From contig CADBHI010000004.1 in the NCBI GenBank assembly GCA_902794405.1, positions 1 to 64,000 on the forward strand: 64,000 nt of DNA. The letters run 5' to 3'. The notes beneath the pieces are model-generated. The model searched no databases. It had not been told where the DNA came from and saw only the letters and a list, made by a program, of their open reading frames with translations. The DNA comes from an uncultured Prevotellaceae bacterium. Lineage in GTDB: Bacteria; Bacteroidota; Bacteroidia; Bacteroidales; Bacteroidaceae. The position numbers were made by a program, and so were the translations under genes. The first letter of the stretch is position 1, and the number at the start of each line of letters is the position of its first letter. Positions 55,598 to 64,000 of this stretch are shown one piece after another.

Positions 55598-56919
55598 TGA
55601 AAAATAGATTAAAAGCGTTAATATATTTCTATATCTTTTCTACCATTTTTGATGGTGCCTTTAGGAAATGGATACTGCCTCAGATAAGTGACAGCTTAAT
55701 GATTGTGAAAAGCATTATTGCTGTTGCGATTTTTATTGAAGGGGTAAGATATTGGAATAGATTTTCGAATTGGGAAATTTCATCGATACTTTTGGGCTTT
55801 ATCTCTTTTGTTTTATCACTTTTAGCGGGGCATGGTAATTTAGTAGTGGCGATTTTCGGCTGTTATCCTCTTCTTATTGGCATTCCTGTTTGTTTTATTA
55901 TCGGAGAAAAACTTAATAAAGCAGACATCATAAAAATAGGCAAATGGTTCGTATATATTGCAATAGTTAATTCTATATTTATTATTGTCCAGTTTATGCT
56001 TCCCGTAACTCATTTGTTGAATTTTGGTGGTGGAAGTACGGAAGGAATTGAAGGTGTCTCTGTATCAAGTTTAGCCGGTGGTTTCCGTCCACCGGGCATT
56101 TTTTATCATAATACACAAAATGTGGCATTTTGTTCTTTGGCTTTTGCTTTTATGCTATATTTCTACTTTGTACGTAAGAATGAAATAAAAAAGTATTTGT
56201 TACTATTAGCATTATTATTAGAGTTAATCTCAATAGTTCTCTCATCATCTCGAACTAATGTTTTTGTGCATCTGGGGGTTGTTGCTTTCTTTTTCCTTTT
56301 TGCAACAAATAAAGAAAGAAAACGTTCTTTTCTTAAGGTGGTTGTCATATCAATACCTTTAGTAATCGTTATTGTCTCCACAGATATGATGGAATCAGCA
56401 TTAGACAATTTGATAAAACGTTTTGAAAGTGCAAGCGAGACTCAGTATCGTGGTTCCTCAACAATAGAAGGTACAATAAACGATATCGTATATCGCGGTT
56501 TTCTTTATAATCTTGATGCTTTAATTGAGCCCAAAACTTTTTCAGGAGAAGAACCGCCGTTTTGGGGATATGGTCAAGGAATGGGAACTCAGGTAGGGGG
56601 ACGATTGTTGAAACTGGGTAAAGACACTTCGGGATTTGCTTTGGCAGAATGGGATGGACTTCGAATAATGTGTGAGTCTGGACTGTTAATGGGTTGGCTT
56701 ATTATATTCGTGCGTATCGGTTATGCATTTAGGTTCTTTTTTAGAGTTACATCTTTGAAATATCAAAAACAGATACTATCTTTATGTATCCTGCCATCAT
56801 TTCTTCTAATGTTTTATCTCACTTCCACGTGGGGTAATGTATTTATTTGTAATTTCGCTTTTATTGTAGGGGGACTATTTTTGGCATCTTTAAGATTTAA
56901 AGAAAAATATGGTTATTAA
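55597..56919 (+). CDS. O-antigen polymerase/ligase-like membrane protein (Wzy-like)
   Basis: This is a 440-aa protein with ~10-12 membrane helices (for example 'ISSILLGFISFVLSLLAG', 'IVNSIFIIVQFMLPV', 'YLLLLALLLELISIVL'). A large extracytoplasmic loop before the last helices begins after 'RYRGSSTIEGT' and carries 'GYGQGMGTQVGGR', with Arg and Gly residues as expected for Wzy polymerases. It most likely joins repeat units into polymer. The start overlaps the upstream stop, and the following GT4 gene overlaps its end by 11 bp. Confidence 0.82.
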   Translation: MKNRLKALIYFYIFSTIFDGAFRKWILPQISDSLMIVKSIIAVAIFIEGVRYWNRFSNWEISSILLGFISFVLSLLAGHGNLVVAIFGCYPLLIGIPVCFIIGEKLNKADIIKIGKWFVYIAIVNSIFIIVQFMLPVTHLLNFGGGSTEGIEGVSVSSLAGGFRPPGIFYHNTQNVAFCSLAFAFMLYFYFVRKNEIKKYLLLLALLLELISIVLSSSRTNVFVHLGVVAFFFLFATNKERKRSFLKVVVISIPLVIVIVSTDMMESALDNLIKRFESASETQYRGSSTIEGTINDIVYRGFLYNLDALIEPKTFSGEEPPFWGYGQGMGTQVGGRLLKLGKDTSGFALAEWDGLRIMCESGLLMGWLIIFVRIGYAFRFFFRVTSLKYQKQILSLCILPSFLLMFYLTSTWGNVFICNFAFIVGGLFLASLRFKEKYGY

Positions 56920-58036
56920 TATTGCTTCATTTGGGGGGAGGACTCATCTACTTGATACAGCGCGAGAATTAGCTAAGCAAGGAAACATAGTGCGTTTTTA
57001 CTCATATGTACCTACCAAGCGCGCGGTTAAATATGGTTTACCAGCAGAATGTAATTATTCTTTATTCTTTTGGGCTTTACCTTTTCTTGTATTATACAAG
57101 ATTTTTGGATTTAAAAATTGGAATCAATATCTTTATCATAGAATCTTTGATGTGTTTACAGCATATTATATGAAGCCATGTGATGTGTTTATAGGCCAAA
57201 GTCCTATGCATAATTATACTATACGATATGCTAAAAAAAAGTATAATGCTTTAACAATTTTGGAACGAGGTTCCATTCATATTATTGATTACAATAACCA
57301 AGTAAAGTCTAATCCGATTTATCATGGCAAAACATTTCTGCCGCATTTTATGATAAAACATGATATTGACGGATATAATTATCCTGATTTTATTTCTGTT
57401 GGATCTGAGCAAGTTGCAGAGAGTTTCATACGACATGGAATACTACAGTGCAAGCTGTTTGTAAACAACTACGGATTTAACGTTTTTCAATTCAAGAGTA
57501 CATATTTATCGGAGGACGCTTATGACCTAATTTATGTAGGACAATGGAGTTATAGAAAGGGATGCGATTTAATTGAAAATATTTGCAGAAAAAACAGCTA
57601 TCGTTTCATACATGTAGGCAGTATTTGTGACATTTCTTTTCCAGACATTCCCAATATGGTGCACATAGATGCTGTAGAACAATGCGAACTCCAAGAGTAT
57701 TATACAAAAGCAAAAGTTTTCGTTATCCCCTCAAGATGTGAGGGATTGGCAATGGTTCAACTTCAAGCAGCTGCATGTGGCCTCCCTATTGTTTGTAGTA
57801 AATATTCTGGAGGTCGAGATATTAAGAAATATACTATTTCAGATAAATGGATAATTGAAATGGAAGATCTGAGTGTAAAATCTTTGGAAAAATGTGTTGC
57901 GATTGCGTTAAATATAGCAGATACACAAAAAGGAATGAGAAACTATTTGAAAGACAATTTCTCAGAAGTTTCTTGGGAGGGATATGGAAGAAGATATCAT
58001 GAATTCCTAAAATCAAAAATTAAAGATGACCAATAA
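56909..58036 (+). CDS. Glycosyltransferase family 4
   Basis: This 375-aa GT-B enzyme transfers a sugar from an activated donor to the growing unit. The N-terminal Rossmann domain begins MVINIASFGGRTHLLDTARELAKQGN. The donor-side motif 'FVIPSRCEGLAMVQLQAAACGLPIVCSKYSGG' gives the E(x7)E pattern. The sugar and linkage cannot be predicted. It overlaps the Wzy-like gene by 11 bp and is followed after 30 bp by an acyltransferase. Confidence 0.88.
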   Translation: MVINIASFGGRTHLLDTARELAKQGNIVRFYSYVPTKRAVKYGLPAECNYSLFFWALPFLVLYKIFGFKNWNQYLYHRIFDVFTAYYMKPCDVFIGQSPMHNYTIRYAKKKYNALTILERGSIHIIDYNNQVKSNPIYHGKTFLPHFMIKHDIDGYNYPDFISVGSEQVAESFIRHGILQCKLFVNNYGFNVFQFKSTYLSEDAYDLIYVGQWSYRKGCDLIENICRKNSYRFIHVGSICDISFPDIPNMVHIDAVEQCELQEYYTKAKVFVIPSRCEGLAMVQLQAAACGLPIVCSKYSGGRDIKKYTISDKWIIEMEDLSVKSLEKCVAIALNIADTQKGMRNYLKDNFSEVSWEGYGRRYHEFLKSKIKDDQ

Positions 58037-58066
58037 CTATTTCGACGTATTTTAAGGGGAAAATAT

Positions 58067-58765
58067 ATGTTTGCTACTCTTCACAGAATAAAAAATGTTA
58101 TTATTAGTCATAATTGGCTAGTAACTATATATATCAATTTTAAGGTTCTTCCTATAAAACAAGCAATCCACCTTCCGATAGATATTTATAGAGGTATTAG
58201 GATTAAATCCATCTCTGGCCAGATATCCATATCTTCTAATAAACTATGGCGAGGCATGATAAAGATAGGAGGAATGGGAAGTGACATGTTTTCTGGACGC
58301 AAAGTGATTTTGGATGTTCAAGGAAATGTCGAGTTCTCTGGACAAACGGTAATAGGCTATGGTACTTTTGTCCATGTTTCTAAAGGAGCCAAACTAACAT
58401 TTGGGAACAAAGTAAGAATAGGAGCTTTATGCAAGATTTATTGCGAATCTCAAATTGTATTTGGGAATGAGGTTGGTATAAGTTGGGAAAGTCAAATCTT
58501 TGATACTAATTTCCATTATTTAGAAGATATATATAATGGAAGGAAGTTCGAAAAGACTAAACCTATAAAAATTGGCTCATATAATTGGTTTGGTAATCGC
58601 TGTAACATTATGAAGGGAACTATTACACCTGATTGGCTGATAGTAGCATCTAATAGTATGACAAATAAAGATTACACTGAATACGAATCACAATATGCAG
58701 TTTTAGCAGGTTCGCCTGCGAAAGTTGTAAAAACAGGAGTAAGACGCGTTTTTGATAATGATTAA
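58067..58765 (+). CDS. Left-handed beta-helix acyltransferase
   Basis: This 232-aa protein has turns such as 'GNVEFSGQTVIGYGTFVHVSKGAKLTFGNKVRIGA' and a late 'YNWFGNRCNIMKGTI' segment. The terminal 'VLAGSPAKVVKTG' is the usual end. The His that normally carries the catalytic pair appears in 'DTNFHYLED'. The first ~45 residues are helical. It probably modifies a polysaccharide sugar. A ribosome site 'AGGGG' lies before its ATG, and the glycosyltransferase start overlaps its stop. Confidence 0.85.
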   Translation: MFATLHRIKNVIISHNWLVTIYINFKVLPIKQAIHLPIDIYRGIRIKSISGQISISSNKLWRGMIKIGGMGSDMFSGRKVILDVQGNVEFSGQTVIGYGTFVHVSKGAKLTFGNKVRIGALCKIYCESQIVFGNEVGISWESQIFDTNFHYLEDIYNGRKFEKTKPIKIGSYNWFGNRCNIMKGTITPDWLIVASNSMTNKDYTEYESQYAVLAGSPAKVVKTGVRRVFDND

Positions 58766-59618
58766 TAGCATGTATGTAAGAATTGCAGCATTACTAACAT
58801 GTCATAACAGAAAGTCCAAGACTTATGATTGTTTGATGTCTTTGGCAAAGGGTGAAAAGAAATGTCAGATAGACGTGTTCCTAACTGATGATGGTTCTAC
58901 AGATGGAACAGCTGATATGATAAAGAATGAATTCCCTAAGGTTCATCTGATATTTGGTGATGGGAATCTCTATTGGAGTAGAGGAATGTATTCATCTTGG
59001 AAAGAGGCTCTCAAAGGAGATTATGACTATTATCTATGGTTGAATGATGATATTATCTTATACGATACTTTCCTTGAAGAATTATTCGAGTGTTATAAAA
59101 TTGTTGGAGGTCACGCAATTGTCTCTGGATTGATTGAAGATATAAACAAAACAGAGATAATATACGGTGGATGCAATGAAAACAAACAGATTATCAAGTC
59201 AGGTAATCGCCCGAACAATATTATGTTTATGAATGGGAATGTGGTTTTGGTACCCAAATCTGTTGTTGATACAATTGGCATAATCGACCCTGTATTCCAT
59301 CATGATTTAGGTGATGTAGACTACGGTCTCTCAGCTGTAGAAAATGGTATAAAAGTCGTAAGTACAAGAATCCCCATTGGAGCAGGATATAAAAATAACT
59401 ATTGTAGAGTTAGGAAATGGGGCGTTTCTATAAACAAACGCTTTAAAGTTTTATACTCACCTTTAGGCTCTGTACCATCAATTAATTATTATTATCGAAA
59501 AAAGCACTTTGGGTTATTGAATGCTATATCATATTGGTTATATTTGCACATTATTAATACTTTGTCAGATAAAATGTGCGTGATTATGTTTGGCAACAAA
59601 TATATTGATGAAGAATAA
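58752..59618 (+). CDS. Glycosyltransferase family 2
   Basis: This 288-aa inverting GT-A enzyme begins 'VRIAALLTCHNRKSKTYDCLMSLAKG'. The nucleotide-binding pair 'DVFLTDDGSTDGTADMI' and the DxD-like 'YLWLNDDIILY' are clear. 'FHHDLGDVDYGLSAVENGIKV' matches the acceptor side. ATGs at 58752, 58758 and 58770 are possible; the region overlaps the previous stop by 14 bp, so the inner ones may be used. The C-terminus lies over the next start. Confidence 0.88.
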   Translation: MIMINSMYVRIAALLTCHNRKSKTYDCLMSLAKGEKKCQIDVFLTDDGSTDGTADMIKNEFPKVHLIFGDGNLYWSRGMYSSWKEALKGDYDYYLWLNDDIILYDTFLEELFECYKIVGGHAIVSGLIEDINKTEIIYGGCNENKQIIKSGNRPNNIMFMNGNVVLVPKSVVDTIGIIDPVFHHDLGDVDYGLSAVENGIKVVSTRIPIGAGYKNNYCRVRKWGVSINKRFKVLYSPLGSVPSINYYYRKKHFGLLNAISYWLYLHIINTLSDKMCVIMFGNKYIDEE

Positions 59619-60246
59619 AACAATAATGAGAAAAATTGCTCTTTTATTTCGAGGTATAAGAAGAATCTGGCGTAATTTATTCTATTACATCACTTTATGC
59701 AGGGTTAAATGGGTGTTATTCCTTAATCAAGTAAAATATGGAAAAAGATTACATTGTAATGGCATTCCGTATATATGTGTCTCACCATTTGAAGGTAGTT
59801 TAGTGCTTGGTGATGACCTTACTTTAAATAACGGAATAAGATTTAATCCAATAGGTTTCCCACAACCTTGTACGTTGTATGTTGATGCACATGCAACTCT
59901 TGTTATTGGTGATAGAGTTGGTATTTCTCAAGCATCAATTATATGTCATCACAACATAAGAATAGGTAATGATGTCAAAATAGGTGGAGGAGTAAAGATT
60001 TACGATACCGATTTCCACTCACTGAATCCAAAAGACAGGTTGGACAGGAATCTTGACATTTCCAACAAAAAAAAGGAAGGAGTTATTATTGGCAACAATG
60101 TTTTAATTGGAGCAGGAGCATTTATCTTGAAAGGAGTTACAATTGGGGACAACTCTATAATAGGGGCAGGATCTGTTGTAACAAAATCCATTCCATCAAA
60201 TCAAATTTGGGGAGGTAATCCTGCAGAGTTAATAAGAAAAATATAA
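59608..60246 (+). CDS. Left-handed beta-helix acyltransferase (CysE/WcaF-like)
   Basis: This is a ~212-aa protein. Helix turns 'ATLVIGDRVGISQASIICHHNIRIGNDVKIGGGVKI' precede the catalytic-region 'DTDFHSLNPKDR'. The closing turns 'GVIIGNNVLIGAGAFILKGVTIGDNSIIGAGSVV' and 'IWGGNPAELIRKI' are classic. An N-terminal helical segment of ~40 residues is present. ATG at 59608 or 59626 is likely; the longer frame at 59590 lies within the previous gene. It lies between two glycosyltransferases. Confidence 0.88.
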   Translation: MKNKTIMRKIALLFRGIRRIWRNLFYYITLCRVKWVLFLNQVKYGKRLHCNGIPYICVSPFEGSLVLGDDLTLNNGIRFNPIGFPQPCTLYVDAHATLVIGDRVGISQASIICHHNIRIGNDVKIGGGVKIYDTDFHSLNPKDRLDRNLDISNKKKEGVIIGNNVLIGAGAFILKGVTIGDNSIIGAGSVVTKSIPSNQIWGGNPAELIRKI

Positions 60247-60334
60247 GAATACTAGTTCTTATCCAATTTCTTACCAGAAAGGATGATTACATTATTATTT
60301 GGTAATCGATATACGGATAAGTGATGTTAATTTT

Positions 60335-61486
60335 ATGAAAGTCCTACATTCTGGAACATTGGCAGCATCAGCAGGAGGTCCTGCAATGAGTACTTATCTC
60401 ACTTTAAGAGGATTGAGATATTTGGGGATAGATGCTCAGATTATCATGTTCCTCCAAAAAGAAGGAGAAAATCTTAGAGGTAATGATATATCAATCCATT
60501 ATGTTAAATCAAATCCTAAAACACCGCTTGGATATGCAGCTTCTTATAAACAGGATGTTATAGAATTGGGCGATTATGATATTTATCATGCTCAAGGAGT
60601 TTGGCAATGGAATACGTATGCTCTAGCTAGTGCTGCGAGACAATGTCATAAGCCTTATCTGATAACCCCTCGTGGTATGTTATATCCTCAGGATATCAAA
60701 AAGTCGAATGCGTTTCTCAAAAAGCTATCGCTTAAATTGCGTCTATTGAAAGATTTGAATAAGGCGGCATGTGTGCATGTCACTTGTGAGGAGGAGATGC
60801 GTCATTGCCGAAATCTCGGAGTGACTTCACCAATAGCCATTATTCCTAATCCAGTAGAGATTAAGGACTATCCTTATAGGAAAGAAGACGATGGTAAGAA
60901 CCAATCGTCTGGTGTACGCCGCATAGGATATCTTGGACGTATTTCCAGACGAAAGAATATTGAAGGACTGATAAAGGCTTTTCATGAGTTGGGAAGTGAG
61001 GCAGAAGATGCAGAACTCCTGATTATTGGAGGTGGAGATAAGGAATACGAGCGGGAATTACGTAATCTGGTGGCGAAATGCCATTTGACCAATGTACACT
61101 TTACAGGATTTCTAATTGGCGAAGAGAAAGACAAAGCATTGGCATCCTGCTCCGTTTTGGCTATGCCAAGTGAGTTTGAAAATTTAGGGAACGTAGTGCT
61201 TGAAGGATTAGTGAGACGTATACCTTGTATTGCAACTAAGGGTAGTCCTTGGGAGGAACTCCATACGCATTATTGTGGTTGGTGGGTTCCTTATACGCAA
61301 GCAGATATCACCAACGCCGTCAGGAGCGCATTGAATGCGACAGAAGATGAACTTCAAACAATGGGACAAAATGGACGCAAACTAATGGAGGAACGCTATA
61401 GTGTAGAAGCAATCGCTGGGAAAATGAAGGCCTTGTATGAGTGGATATTGGGTATTTGTTCAAAACCGGATTTTGTTTATTTTTGA
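60335..61486 (+). CDS. Glycosyltransferase family 4
   Basis: This ~383-aa enzyme begins 'MKVLHSGTLAASAGGPAMSTYLTLRGL', a frequent start of Bacteroidota GT4 enzymes. 'IGYLGRISRRKNIEGLIKAF' is the linker region, and 'VLAMPSEFENLGNVVLEGLVRRIPCIATKGSPWEEL' is the donor-binding E(x7)E region. An 88-bp gap without features separates it from the previous gene; a 36-bp longer frame starts at 60299. It precedes a WcaF-like acetyltransferase by 6 bp. Confidence 0.9.
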   Translation: MKVLHSGTLAASAGGPAMSTYLTLRGLRYLGIDAQIIMFLQKEGENLRGNDISIHYVKSNPKTPLGYAASYKQDVIELGDYDIYHAQGVWQWNTYALASAARQCHKPYLITPRGMLYPQDIKKSNAFLKKLSLKLRLLKDLNKAACVHVTCEEEMRHCRNLGVTSPIAIIPNPVEIKDYPYRKEDDGKNQSSGVRRIGYLGRISRRKNIEGLIKAFHELGSEAEDAELLIIGGGDKEYERELRNLVAKCHLTNVHFTGFLIGEEKDKALASCSVLAMPSEFENLGNVVLEGLVRRIPCIATKGSPWEELHTHYCGWWVPYTQADITNAVRSALNATEDELQTMGQNGRKLMEERYSVEAIAGKMKALYEWILGICSKPDFVYF

Positions 61487-61491
61487 TTGAT

Positions 61492-62049
61492 ATGAAGGAC
61501 AAGGTGATTAATATAGGAAGTGTTAGTCTTAGAACCAAAATGCGAAGGGTTGTTTGGAACGTAACTTGTTTCTTACTGTTTCGACCTTTTCCAACGAAAC
61601 TGTTTTGGTGGTGGCGATGGCTGTTGCTGAGATTGTTTGGGGCAAAGATTGACTTTAGTGCCCATGTATATTCCTCAGTCAGGATTTGGGCTCCGTGGAA
61701 TCTAAAGATGGAGAAGGACAGTTGCCTTGGCCCTCATGTTATCTGTTACAATCAGGCTATGATATCATTAGAAGATCATGCTATTGTTTCGCAATATGCT
61801 TATTTGTGTACAGCAGGGCATGAGATTGATAAGCCAAATACTGCGAATTCTGGATTGATAGTCGCTCCCATTACAATTGATAAGAATGCCTGGATTGGCA
61901 CTCGAGCATATATTAATATGGGTGTTGAGATTGGGGAGGGTGCCATTGTTGGCGCCACTGCTTCCGTATTTAAGGATGTTGAACCGTGGATGGTTGTCGG
62001 GGGAAATCCTGCTAAGATAATAAGAGAAAGAAGAAAAGAGGATGAGTAG
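61492..62049 (+). CDS. WcaF-like colanic-acid-type acetyltransferase
   Basis: This 185-aa hexapeptide acetyltransferase has the start 'KMRRVVWNVTCFLLFRPFPTKLFWWWRWLLLRLFGAKI', closely resembling WcaF-type enzymes. 'HVYSSVRIWAPWNLKMEKDSCLGPHVICYNQAMISLEDHAIVSQYAYLCTAGHEID' and 'ITIDKNAWIGTRAYINMGVEIGEGAIVGATASV' form the helix and active site. The final GNPAKII matches the family. The start ATG at 61492 lies just after the previous stop; its own stop overlaps the next start by 8 bp. Confidence 0.9.
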   Translation: MKDKVINIGSVSLRTKMRRVVWNVTCFLLFRPFPTKLFWWWRWLLLRLFGAKIDFSAHVYSSVRIWAPWNLKMEKDSCLGPHVICYNQAMISLEDHAIVSQYAYLCTAGHEIDKPNTANSGLIVAPITIDKNAWIGTRAYINMGVEIGEGAIVGATASVFKDVEPWMVVGGNPAKIIRERRKEDE

Positions 62050-62506
62050 ACATCCAAAAATCTGTTTGGCTTGTTCCGCTGGGGGACATCTCAGAGAGTT
62101 ACAACTGGCAGTTGGTACAATTCCCAATGACTATCATTGTTATTGGCTGACTCTAAAAACGGCATCGACCAAAGCATTTATGGCTGATAAGGAACATGTG
62201 TTCTTAACAAACTTCCAGCCTGCGAAGAAATGGTCATTAATAGTTAATTGTTTACAAGCTATATGGTGGGTGCTGGTAAAAAGACCAGATGTAATTATTA
62301 CAACTGGTGCTGGTGTGACAATACCAACCATCTATTTTGCCAAGAAATTGTTAAGAACGAAGATTATCTTTATTAATTCGGCTGCAGATGTTACTGAGCC
62401 ATCAAGAACTCCCGTATGGATAAAGAATTTTGCTGATTTGTTTCTGGTTCAGTGGGAGGACATGCTGAAGGTGTTTCCTCATGCCACTTGTTGCGGAGTA
62501 TTATGA
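62042..62506 (+). CDS. PssD/Alg14-like glycosyltransferase membrane subunit
   Basis: This 154-aa protein starts 'KICLACSAGGHLRELQLAV', the Alg14-like hallmark. 'DVIITTGAGVTIPTIYFAKKL' and 'TKIIFINSAADVTEPSRTP' are conserved Alg14 features, and a hydrophobic region sits near the middle. It anchors and docks the PssE catalytic partner, together adding a sugar to the lipid-linked unit. Its stop TGA overlaps the pssE-like start. Confidence 0.9.
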   Translation: MSRHPKICLACSAGGHLRELQLAVGTIPNDYHCYWLTLKTASTKAFMADKEHVFLTNFQPAKKWSLIVNCLQAIWWVLVKRPDVIITTGAGVTIPTIYFAKKLLRTKIIFINSAADVTEPSRTPVWIKNFADLFLVQWEDMLKVFPHATCCGVL

Positions 62507-62970
62507 TATTTGCGAGTTTAGGAACAATGGATATGCCATTTTATAGGATGGCAAAGGCTGTAGATGAGTTTGCTGCAACCACCAAAGAAGAAGTTATTGT
62601 GCAAACAGGACATACCGATTTTAACTACCAACATGCGAAGTCTTTTAAGTTTTGTACCAAGGACGAGATGCGGCAGTATATTTCTGATGCAAGTATCCTG
62701 ATTCTACAAGGCGGGTGGGGCACTATTTCTGAGGCGATGGAAATGCATAAAAGGATTGTGGTCATTCCCAGGCATGATAAGACGGAACATATACACGACC
62801 AGTTTCAGTTGGTCAGGAAATTGGACTCACTTGGCTGTGTGATAGGTGTGTTTGATGAAAAGAGTTTGCCTGAGGCTGTTAAACGGGCTGAGGCCTTCGA
62901 CTTCAAGCTGACGGAAAAAGGCAATGCAGAAACGATTATAAGGGAAAAACTAAAAATTTGGTTTGGGTAA
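62503..62970 (+). CDS. PssE/Alg13-like glycosyltransferase catalytic subunit
   Basis: This 155-aa C-terminal GT-B-like half begins 'MIFASLGTMDMPFYRMAKAVDEFA'. The donor motif 'LILQGGWGTISEAMEMHKRIVVIPRH' and 'EHIHDQFQLVRKL' are strong Alg13/PssE hallmarks. The pair with the preceding gene acts as one enzyme. It overlaps the upstream stop by 4 bp, and its stop overlaps the next ATG (TAATG). Confidence 0.9.
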   Translation: MIFASLGTMDMPFYRMAKAVDEFAATTKEEVIVQTGHTDFNYQHAKSFKFCTKDEMRQYISDASILILQGGWGTISEAMEMHKRIVVIPRHDKTEHIHDQFQLVRKLDSLGCVIGVFDEKSLPEAVKRAEAFDFKLTEKGNAETIIREKLKIWFG

Positions 62971-63974
62971 TGATTAAGGTCTCTATTATCATACCTGTAT
63001 ATAATGTATCGGCATATATAGAACGCTGCATAAAGTCTGTGATAAATCAGACCTATTATGATATAGAGTGTATCATTGTGGATGATGCCACACCAGATGA
63101 TAGTATCACAAAATGTGAGCAGATGATTGCAGCGTATGATGGACCTATCCGTTTCTCAATACTCCATCATCAGCAAAACCGTGGCCTTTCTGCGGCAAGG
63201 AATACAGGTACAGAAGTTGCCACAGGAGAGTATTTATATTATTTGGACAGTGATGACGAGATAACCCTTGATTGTATTGAGAAGCTATTGAAGCCAATGA
63301 TGGAGGACAACTCCATAGAGATAGTGCAGGGAAATCATATTGAGGAGAGAGATGGCAAGGAAATGATTTATTATAAGGGGAAATCACCTATTCTCATTTT
63401 AAACAATGGTGAGATTTACAAACACTATTTCGAATATCATCATATAATTACTACTGCTTGGAACAAACTGATGAAACGGTCTTTTATTATTCGTTTTCAG
63501 TTGTATTTCAAGGAAGGGATCTTGTTTGAAGACAGACATTGGATGTTTTATGTGCAAAAGCATTTGAAGAAAGCCTATATTTGTAAGGACATCACATATT
63601 ATTATCATATCAGACCTCATTCAATCACTAGAGGGAAAGAAAAGACCATTGGCAAAAGCTATCATATAATCTATCAGGATATTCTGAATCACCTAACACG
63701 AGGCCATGAAAAAACGGAACTCAGTGGTTATGCTTATGGCTTTTGCAAGCCGTATTGCATATATGTGAATGAAGTACCGGCATTAAAGGATACATATAAT
63801 CTCTATCGGCAACTGGCAAAACGATTCAAATGTTGGTATGTGTACATTCTTTTAACGCTTGTTGGAGTCGTGAGACGGTTAGGTAACCCTATGGGATTAT
63901 TGAAACTGCTTCATACAATCCGCTGGGGATTGATGGAACTGCCAGATGTTATCTTCAATAGAAGTAGAAAGTGA
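62970..63974 (+). CDS. Glycosyltransferase family 2
   Basis: This 334-aa enzyme starts 'MIKVSIIIPVYNVSAYIERCIKS'. 'IECIIVDDATPDDSITKCEQM' and 'EYLYYLDSDDEITLDCIEKLLKPM' are the nucleotide and metal sites, and 'NRGLSAARNTGTEVATG' is the conserved GLSxARNxG stretch. The C-terminal ~100 residues are basic and probably membrane-associated. ATG at 62970 overlaps the previous stop; an in-frame ATG at 62958 is less likely. Its stop overlaps the next start (GTGA). Confidence 0.92.
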   Translation: MIKVSIIIPVYNVSAYIERCIKSVINQTYYDIECIIVDDATPDDSITKCEQMIAAYDGPIRFSILHHQQNRGLSAARNTGTEVATGEYLYYLDSDDEITLDCIEKLLKPMMEDNSIEIVQGNHIEERDGKEMIYYKGKSPILILNNGEIYKHYFEYHHIITTAWNKLMKRSFIIRFQLYFKEGILFEDRHWMFYVQKHLKKAYICKDITYYYHIRPHSITRGKEKTIGKSYHIIYQDILNHLTRGHEKTELSGYAYGFCKPYCIYVNEVPALKDTYNLYRQLAKRFKCWYVYILLTLVGVVRRLGNPMGLLKLLHTIRWGLMELPDVIFNRSRK

Positions 63975-64000
63975 AAGTATCAATCATAACAACTTGTTTA
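63971..64000 (+). CDS. Start of another glycosyltransferase (partial)
   Basis: Ten codons from a GTG start overlapping the previous stop read VKVSIITTCL, the usual start of a GT2 enzyme. The rest lies past the right edge. The tight overlap supports it as part of the operon. Confidence 0.55.
   Translation, partial: MKVSIITTCL

Overview
The window reads as a chromosomal segment of a Bacteroidota bacterium of the Prevotella/Segatella type. The support is the class-specific promoter form (TTTG about 20 nt before TAnnTTTG, seen many times), the HU-like protein next to a 'smalltalk' peptide, surface proteins ending in the Prevotella-style tail 'LDGRKL...GVYI..GKKVVIK', the OstA-like/PPIase gene set, and the housekeeping gene order. 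No rRNA, CRISPR array, IS element or phage is visible; there is one tRNA (Val, TAC).

Layout. 1-8.9 kb is an accessory, surface-protein region: the start of an M15-type peptidase, a small coiled-coil protein, two convergent paralogous beta-helix surface proteins (the second frameshifted), a 53-aa peptide gene, two orphan copies of a surface-protein C-terminal tail inside a perfect 99-bp repeat, a smalltalk peptide and an HU-like protein. 9-22.4 kb carries an OmpA-family protein, a very long modular secreted protein split by a frameshift, a lipoprotein and a 1693-aa collagen-like lipoprotein. 22.7-27.2 kb has asnS, an RluB-type pseudouridine synthase with a long disordered extension, purB and tRNA-Val. 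27.2-35 kb is a tight run guaB - two SurA-like PPIases - OstA-like - mutL. 35.1-40.7 kb holds tig - clpP - clpX - recQ, with a nested palindrome at the clpP promoter. 41-43.5 kb has lptB and, divergently, mlaE-mlaF. 43.5-50.4 kb is a long minus-strand operon: DUF177 - rpmF - fabH - era - OMP - der - lipoprotein - AsmA-like. The era gene carries a 105-bp palindromic element inserted in frame. 50.4-53.1 kb has an orphan histidine kinase, a shortened methyltransferase relative, a cobalamin adenosyltransferase and a DUF2795 protein.

From about 53.1 kb to the right edge lies an AT-rich capsule/exopolysaccharide locus, all on the + strand, with overlapping genes: flippase (Wzx), polymerase (Wzy-like), two GT4 and two GT2 glycosyltransferases plus a third started at the edge, a PssD/PssE pair and four left-handed beta-helix acyltransferases. 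It continues beyond the window. The low G+C against its neighbours suggests horizontal exchange.

Most notable points: the in-frame palindromic element in era; the 99-bp perfect repeats of orphan tail sequence flanking a surface-protein cassette; the 53-aa peptide gene with its own hairpin and terminator; single-frame breaks in two neighbouring giant surface proteins; and the nested palindrome enclosing the clpP promoter.
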